Shown here in pieces: positions 59,410 through 64,000 of a stretch of DNA of 64,000 nt. The stretch is taken from positions 3,558,501 through 3,622,500 of the forward strand of contig NC_014313.1 in NCBI RefSeq assembly GCF_000143145.1. The letters are read 5' to 3'. The notes beneath the pieces were generated by a model, which did not search any database, was not told the origin of the DNA, and worked only from the letters and a program-made list of their open reading frames with translations. Source of the DNA: Hyphomicrobium denitrificans ATCC 51888. Lineage in GTDB: Bacteria > Pseudomonadota > Alphaproteobacteria > Rhizobiales > Hyphomicrobiaceae. How positions within the stretch are numbered: the stretch's first letter is position 1; each line of letters opens with the position of its first letter. Both the position numbers and the translations under genes were made by a program.

Positions 59410-60528
59410 ATGCTCTCGATCTTCATGTTCGCGTTGCGGAATTGCACCAGAATGCGTGAGGATTTGATCGACCGGATTTACGAGGCGGCGTTTCAGCCGG
59501 AGTGCTGGATCGACGTGCTTGAGCGCGTGGCGGAGAGCGCGGATTCAGCTTCGGGCCTCATGGTCGTATTCGACGAAGTGAAGCCGATCCAGTTCAGAGG
59601 AACGCCCGCTATCTACGACGTCATCCGGGCGTTCTGCGAAGTTCATTGGCGTGATAGCCGGCGAGCGTCGCATACGCTGACACATCCGCCGTCGGGCTTC
59701 GTCATCTTGAAGGACTATTTTCCCGACGATCTCTTGGCGACCGATCCGTGCCGAGCCAACCGCCTAGCCGTCGGTCTCGATAGCGAAATCAGTGCTGCCA
59801 TTTCGATGCCGACTGGCGAGATGGTGGTCTATTCCTTCGATAAGTGGGGGTGCAAAGATCCGCACGGCCGTAGCGACGTCGATGCGCTAAACTTGCTCTA
59901 TCCGCATCTCGCGCGCGCCGGGCTGATGGCGGCGCGTCTCGGCCTGGTGCGGGCGGCCGCGACCACAGCTGCATTGCAATTGATCGGCTTGCCGGCTGCC
60001 GTGTTGACGAAGTCGGGCCGCGTGATGTCGACCAATTCGCTGTTTGAAAAGCTTGCGGGTCTTTTCATGCCGGCCGCGTTCGGTCGTCTGATGATCGCCA
60101 ATGCGGGCGCCAATATTCTGTTCCAGGAAGCTGTCGAAAAAGCTGCAAGCGGGCAAGCATTGGTTCGCTCGGTTCCAATCCCGGAAACGGGAGAGCGCAG
60201 CGCCTGCGTCGTGCATGTCGTTCCCCTTCGGCGGACAGCGCATGACATTTTTCCGGGCGGCGAGATGGTGGTGGCGGTCAGCATGCCGCGAAAGTCCGCC
60301 CTGGTGCCTTCGGCGGCGGTTCTCACAGGATTGTTTGATCTCACACCGGCGGAAGCAAAATTCGCGACCGCCCTCGTCGCTGGCAATTCGGTCATGAAAG
60401 CTTCGGAGGCTGTCGGCATCACCGAGCGTTCTGGCCGGACCTATCTCGCCCGTATTTTCACCAAGACAGGGACGCATCGCCAAGGCGAACTCGTCGCGCT
60501 GCTCAGTTCTTCGCATCCGTTCGAATAG
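59410..60528 (+). CDS. LuxR-type HTH transcriptional regulator
   Basis: A 372-residue regulator with a C-terminal LuxR-family HTH (about 308-365: LTPAEAKFATALVAGNSVMK, then AVGITERSGRTYLARIFTKT). The N-terminal 300 residues show no autoinducer-binding domain I recognise; a weak PAS-like region may lie at about 190-290. Alternative starts are ATG 59425 and 59452. Divergent from the barrel protein. Similar proteins are frequent in Rhizobiales without a linked luxI. Ligand and targets unknown. Confidence 0.8.
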   Translation: MLSIFMFALRNCTRMREDLIDRIYEAAFQPECWIDVLERVAESADSASGLMVVFDEVKPIQFRGTPAIYDVIRAFCEVHWRDSRRASHTLTHPPSGFVILKDYFPDDLLATDPCRANRLAVGLDSEISAAISMPTGEMVVYSFDKWGCKDPHGRSDVDALNLLYPHLARAGLMAARLGLVRAAATTAALQLIGLPAAVLTKSGRVMSTNSLFEKLAGLFMPAAFGRLMIANAGANILFQEAVEKAASGQALVRSVPIPETGERSACVVHVVPLRRTAHDIFPGGEMVVAVSMPRKSALVPSAAVLTGLFDLTPAEAKFATALVAGNSVMKASEAVGITERSGRTYLARIFTKTGTHRQGELVALLSSSHPFE

Positions 60529-60706
60529 TTTCGTGCCGGAGCCGGGTGACGCTCACTTGCCACACCGTGCGCACAAGAGAGCGCAAGCCACGCTGGCAAC
60601 TCAGATTACGGGTTGTGCCGGTATTCCTTAGATGCAGTATCAACCCGACCTGCCGCGGAAACGGGGCAATGCGGACGGCAGGCATTGTCTAGAAGGGGTA
60701 TTTCGT

Positions 60707-61108
60707 ATGAGAAAATTGCTTTCGCTGGTCGCGCTCTGTTGCGCGATGGCGCTCGCATTTGGGGGCTTTGCTCCGCGCGCGAGCGCCGCGCAGCTTCCGA
60801 CCGGTCTTCTCGCGCTGAAGACAGATCGGGTCGGCGCGGTTCAGGACGTTCGCTATCGCTGCTGGTGGCGCGACGGCTATCGCCGCTGCGGTTACGTCGG
60901 TCATCGCGGCTGGCGCCAACATCATCGCTGGAATCGTGGAAACTGGCGGCACCGTCACTGGCGTCATCGCCACTGGCGTCACAATCGCGCCTGGCGTGGC
61001 CGCCATTACGGCCGCCGCCACTATTATTATCGTTCGTATGCGCGTCCGTATGCGGCCCCCGCATATCGCCGGCCGTACGCCTACTGCATCGGCTTGTGCT
61101 GGTGGTGA
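60707..61108 (+). CDS. Small secreted His/Arg/Trp-rich protein
   Basis: A 133-residue protein with a signal peptide (MRKLLSLVALCCAMALAFGG, cleavage near SAA, 28). From about 50 onward it is extremely rich in Arg, His, Trp, Tyr and Gly, with repeats of the type HRHWRHRHWRH at 82-92 and NRAWRGRHYGRR at 93-104, and it ends CIGLCWW. The basic, aromatic composition suggests binding to DNA, envelope polymers or metals. AAGGGG lies before ATG. A longer frame runs to 60632 without a better start. It shares a bidirectional terminator with the gene at 61200. Confidence 0.75.
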   Translation: MRKLLSLVALCCAMALAFGGFAPRASAAQLPTGLLALKTDRVGAVQDVRYRCWWRDGYRRCGYVGHRGWRQHHRWNRGNWRHRHWRHRHWRHNRAWRGRHYGRRHYYYRSYARPYAAPAYRRPYAYCIGLCWW

Positions 61109-61140
61109 GATGCGCGCTGCTTTGAGCGCGACTGAAACGC

Positions 61141-61172
61141 AAAACGCCAGGGCTCGACCCTGGCGTTTTTTT
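61141..61172 (+). terminator. Strong bidirectional terminator
   Basis: A 12-bp perfect stem (AAAACGCCAGGG with CCCTGGCGTTTT, loop CTCGA) is followed by a 7-base T-run on the plus strand. It serves the plus-strand gene at 60707 and lies just past the stop of the minus-strand gene at 61200. Confidence 0.9.
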
Positions 61173-61199
61173 GTTCCTTCGTTCGAACGGCCGTTCCGT

Positions 61200-61442
61200 C
61201 TAGCGACGGTAGCGGCGTGCGTGCGAACGGCGGTAGCAGCGTTTCGCGCCGATTTTGCAGGCGATTTTCGGGCCTGCGGTATAGCCGATCACACCGCCGG
61301 CCACCAAGCCGACCGGTCCGAAGACGACAGCGCCCGCGAGGCCGCCCAAGGCTGCGTCGGTGACGCGTTCGCCGGCGTTGGCGGCCACCGGCGCGAGACC
61401 GATGCCCGCGGCGACGATCGCAACTCGTGCAAATGTTTTCAT
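61200..61442 (-). CDS. Small secreted glycine-zipper protein
   Basis: An 80-residue protein with a signal peptide (about 1-23, cleavage after ANAG). The mature part has glycine-zipper spacing (ALGGLAGAVVFGPVGLVAGG) and an Arg-rich end (KRCYRRSHARRYRR). Such proteins may insert in or lie on membranes. GAGGGG precedes ATG. Convergent with the His/Trp-rich gene across one terminator. Not recognised as a named family. Confidence 0.7.
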   Translation of the reverse strand: MKTFARVAIVAAGIGLAPVAANAGERVTDAALGGLAGAVVFGPVGLVAGGVIGYTAGPKIACKIGAKRCYRRSHARRYRR

Positions 61443-61704
61443 TGGCTGGATCCCCTCATCTTGTTCGCTGGTGTCGAGCGAATCTTTCGTAACGATACCA
61501 TCCCCGCCGATACGAGTTTGTTAATGCGGCGATAATTTGCGGTGCGCGTTGCCGTGCGGTTGTGCTCAGCGAGTTCGAAATTCGGCGCACGTTGAGGCTG
61601 CGCATGTCGCGGCGATTTTTGATGGAGCGATGCGGTGCGCGAAATCTCGTGCCGATGAAGCTCTGCCGCGCTAAGCTCGCCGCAAGCTGCCTCGAGGGAA
61701 ATTC

Positions 61705-63102
61705 GTGAGTCTGCTGATCGCCGTTGGCGCGCTCGCCTTTCTGATGCTTGCGGCCTATCGCGGCTACAGCGTCATCCTGTTTGCGCCGGTTGCTGCGATG
61801 GGCGCAGTCTTGCTGACCGATCCGCACGCGGTCGGGCCCGTATTTTCCGGCCTTTTCATGGAGAAAATGGCTGGATTTCTGAAGCTCTACTTTCCTGTCT
61901 TTTTGCTCGGCGCGATCTTCGGCAAGCTGATCGAGATCTCGGGATTCGCGCGCGCCATCGTTGCGAGTTCGATTGCGCTGTTGGGTGCTGAACGCGCAAT
62001 GCTGGCGATCGTGCTCGTCGCGGCGCTCCTGACGTACGGCGGCGTGTCGCTGTTCGTCGTCGTGTTCGCGGTCTATCCGTTCGCGGCTGAAATCTTTCGC
62101 AGCTCGAACATTCCGAAGCGGCTTATCCCGGCGACGATCGCGCTCGGCGCGTTCACGTTCACGATGGATGCGCTGCCGGGAACGCCGCAAATTCAGAATA
62201 TCATTCCGACGACATTCTTCCGGACGACGGCGTGGGCGGCGCCCGTGCTCGGCACGCTCGGATCTGTTTTCATCCTGGCGTTCGGAATGGCGTATCTCGA
62301 CTGGCGTCGCCGCAAAGCGTTCGCAAGCGGCGAAGGCTATGGCGAACACCATCTGAACGAGCCAGTTGCTGCCGCCGACTCCGATGCGAAATCCGTGAAC
62401 CCGCTGATCGCGGTTTTGCCGCTCGTGGTCGTCGGCGTTGCGAGCAAACTGCTGACATTGTTGATCCCCGCTGTTTACGGGGAAAAATTCGAGGCCGTGC
62501 TTACGCCAGGCGGCAAAGCCGTCATTGCGGATGTCGGCGCGATGACCGCGATCTGGGCCGTCGAAGGGGCGCTTCTCCTCGGCATTCTGGTGGTCGTTAT
62601 ATTCGCGTGGCGGGTTATTCGCGTGAAGTTCGCGGAAGGATCGAAGGATGCGGTCGCAGGCGCGTTGCTCGCCGGAACGAATACGGCGTCGGAGTATGGC
62701 TTCGGCGCGGTGATCGCCGCGCTGCCGGGTTTCCTCGTGATATCCGACGCGCTGAAGGGCATTCCGAATCCGCTGATCAATGAAGCCGTCACGGTGACGA
62801 CGCTTGCGGGCGTCACGGGCTCGGCTTCGGGCGGCATGAGCATCGCGCTCGGGGCGATGGCGGATCAGTTCATCGCGGCGGCGAACGCGGCGGGGATCCC
62901 GCTCGAGGTTTTGCATCGCGTCGCTGCGATGGCTTCGGGCGGCATGGATACGCTGCCGCACAACGGAGCTGTCATCACGCTTCTCGCGGTGACGGGGCTG
63001 ACGCATGTGCAGGCGTACAAGGATATTTTCGCGATCACGTGCATCAAGACGCTCGCGGTCGCGTTCGTGATCGGGCTCTACTACGCGACGGGATGGGTGT
63101 GA
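61705..63102 (+). CDS. GntP-family permease
   Basis: A 465-residue membrane protein with about 12 hydrophobic helices. GntP-family features include YGGVSLFVVVFAVYPFAAEI, FTMDALPGTPQIQNIIPTTF, and GVTGSASGGMSIALGAMADQ near the end, plus the late ASGGMDTLPHNGAVITLLAV. These transporters carry gluconate or related organic acids; in alphaproteobacteria some act on other anions, so the substrate is open. GTG start with GAGGG a few bases upstream. No adjacent catabolic enzyme indicates the substrate. Confidence 0.85.
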   Translation: MSLLIAVGALAFLMLAAYRGYSVILFAPVAAMGAVLLTDPHAVGPVFSGLFMEKMAGFLKLYFPVFLLGAIFGKLIEISGFARAIVASSIALLGAERAMLAIVLVAALLTYGGVSLFVVVFAVYPFAAEIFRSSNIPKRLIPATIALGAFTFTMDALPGTPQIQNIIPTTFFRTTAWAAPVLGTLGSVFILAFGMAYLDWRRRKAFASGEGYGEHHLNEPVAAADSDAKSVNPLIAVLPLVVVGVASKLLTLLIPAVYGEKFEAVLTPGGKAVIADVGAMTAIWAVEGALLLGILVVVIFAWRVIRVKFAEGSKDAVAGALLAGTNTASEYGFGAVIAALPGFLVISDALKGIPNPLINEAVTVTTLAGVTGSASGGMSIALGAMADQFIAAANAAGIPLEVLHRVAAMASGGMDTLPHNGAVITLLAVTGLTHVQAYKDIFAITCIKTLAVAFVIGLYYATGWV

Positions 63103-63156
63103 GCGCGGGCTGGGATGCAAATCAGGACTGGCGCGGACGATCGTGCAAGCGGCTGC

Positions 63157-63197
63157 CCCTCACCCTAGCCCTCTCCCCGCGTGCGGGGAGAGGGGAT
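63157..63197. repeat. Widespread CCCTCACCC-type palindromic repeat
   Basis: A 12-bp perfect hairpin, CCCTCTCCCCGC (63169-63180) with GCGGGGAGAGGG (63183-63194), is preceded by CCCTCACCCTAG. This motif is a familiar dispersed palindrome in proteobacterial genomes. It lies between the convergent GntP and M23 genes. Confidence 0.75.
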
Positions 63198-63291
63198 GGA
63201 TGTGCGCGCCGATGCTGAGTCCGGAGTAAACTTTTCCCGTGCGCGGGAGTGGGGATTGGTCTCCCGCTTAGCGCCGATAACGAGAAGCTGG

Positions 63292-64000
63292 CTACTTGTT
63301 TGCGGTCATGACCGGCGCGCGGTGCATCAGCTCTTCGATGCGGGCGCGCTCTTTCTCGAACTCGGCGAGATCCTTGCCTTCGAGCTTGCGCTCGCGCGGC
63401 ACCTGGATGGACATCGGATCGACGAAACGGCTGTTGACCAGCACCTCGAAGTGCACATGCGGGCCTGACGACAAGCCCGTCGATCCGACGAAACCGATCA
63501 CCTGGCCTTGGCGAACCTTCATGCCGGGGTGAACGTCGGCGAAACGGCTCATGTGGCCATAGGCCGTCTGGTAGCCGTTGGCATGGCGAATGCGGATGTA
63601 ATTGCCATAGTAGCCTTTGCGCCCGACCTCTTCGATCGTGCCGTTGCCGGCGGCGATGATCGGCGTGCCGGGCGAGCAAGCCCAGTCGACGCCGGTGTGC
63701 ATCTTGCGCGAATTCAACAACGGGTGAAACCGCACGCCGAAGCCGGATGTCAGGCGGACTTCGTCGCCGCGAACCGGTTTGCGCATGAGAAATTTTTTCG
63801 AGTTGTTGCCGTCCGCGTCGTAGAAATCGATCACGCCGTCGGCGGAACGGAAGCGGTAGAATTTGTAGAGCGAGCCGCCGCTGCTGATCGCGGTGTAGAG
63901 AAGTTCACCCGGATTTCCTTCCGTCGACTGATCGTCCTTCATGTCGAAGAACATTTCCAGCGCGTCGCCGGGGTGAACGCGGCGGCGGAAGTCGGTGTCG
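63292..64000 (-). CDS. M23 family metallopeptidase (5' end outside window)
   Basis: The frame is open to the window edge (DTDFRRRVHPGDALE precedes the first visible Met), so only the C-terminal 236 residues are seen. The LytM catalytic domain has SGFGVRFHPLLNSRKMHTGV with the HxxxD zinc ligands (HTGVDW) and HVHFEV near the end. M23 enzymes cleave peptidoglycan cross-links. The preceding fragment suggests an upstream domain. A late coiled-coil (EGKDLAEFEKERARIEELM) follows the catalytic part. Confidence 0.88.
   Translation of the reverse strand, partial: DTDFRRRVHPGDALEMFFDMKDDQSTEGNPGELLYTAISSGGSLYKFYRFRSADGVIDFYDADGNNSKKFLMRKPVRGDEVRLTSGFGVRFHPLLNSRKMHTGVDWACSPGTPIIAAGNGTIEEVGRKGYYGNYIRIRHANGYQTAYGHMSRFADVHPGMKVRQGQVIGFVGSTGLSSGPHVHFEVLVNSRFVDPMSIQVPRERKLEGKDLAEFEKERARIEELMHRAPVMTANK

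Overview
The window is a G+C-rich chromosomal segment from an alphaproteobacterium, almost certainly of the order Hyphomicrobiales (Rhizobiales), possibly near Hyphomicrobium. The evidence is the gene order: fur-plsC-miaB-phoH-ybeY-corC-lnt-HTH-metK-trmB-rimP-nusA-rnpM-infB-rbfA-truB-rpsO-pnp; fabI-fabB-fabA transcribed away from irr; an lpiA-acvB pair; lysC-ptsP-prfA-prmC-DUF4167-clpB. Most of it is core genome. I see no insertion sequence, prophage or CRISPR array.

Layout. 1-8200: tsaB (cut by the window edge), rimI, a Fur/Mur regulator, plsC, miaB, then an overlapping phoH-ybeY-corC-lnt run. 8240-10214: an XRE regulator, a metK leader that can form a pseudoknot, metK and a strong terminator. 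10240-22684: tRNA and ribosome maturation, transcription and translation genes from trmB to pnp. Two less expected genes sit in this run, a YcxB-like membrane protein and an APH(6)-type kinase. 22700-27770: a palindromic repeat, a small secreted Cys/His protein, murI, and the fabI-fabB-fabA unsaturated fatty-acid cluster divergent from irr. 27790-33450: an SH3 protein, a hydroxypyruvate/glyoxylate reductase, a MoeB/ThiF-like enzyme, cysK, and overlapping dut-coaBC. 33570-40010: a PCu(A)C copper chaperone with a His/Met tail, a structured intergenic region, a DUF4212-SSS fused symporter, glpD, a conserved Cys-rich protein and an orphan histidine kinase. 40370-44375: lpiA (mprF) and acvB. Then tRNA-His, an acyltransferase-3 protein, a rhomboid protease and ubiG. 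47600-58500: lysC, ptsP, a RodZ-like HTH membrane protein, prfA, prmC, a probable 6S RNA, a DUF4167 protein and clpB. 58600-64000: an outer-membrane beta-barrel divergent from a LuxR-type regulator, two small secreted proteins around one bidirectional terminator, a GntP-family transporter, a palindromic repeat and a truncated M23 peptidase.

The clearest point outside ordinary protein annotation is a probable 6S RNA (ssrS) at about 54241-54420. It was found by a conserved 3' segment and a long interrupted closing stem. Other points worth checking are the metK leader pseudoknot, a run of 14 cytosines before clpB, the fused symporter, the streptomycin-kinase-like gene between truB and rpsO, and several long hairpins. 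Start codons were chosen from ribosome-binding sites and family N-termini, so several differ from the longest open frame; the uncertain ones are flagged. I found no clear new multi-gene system.
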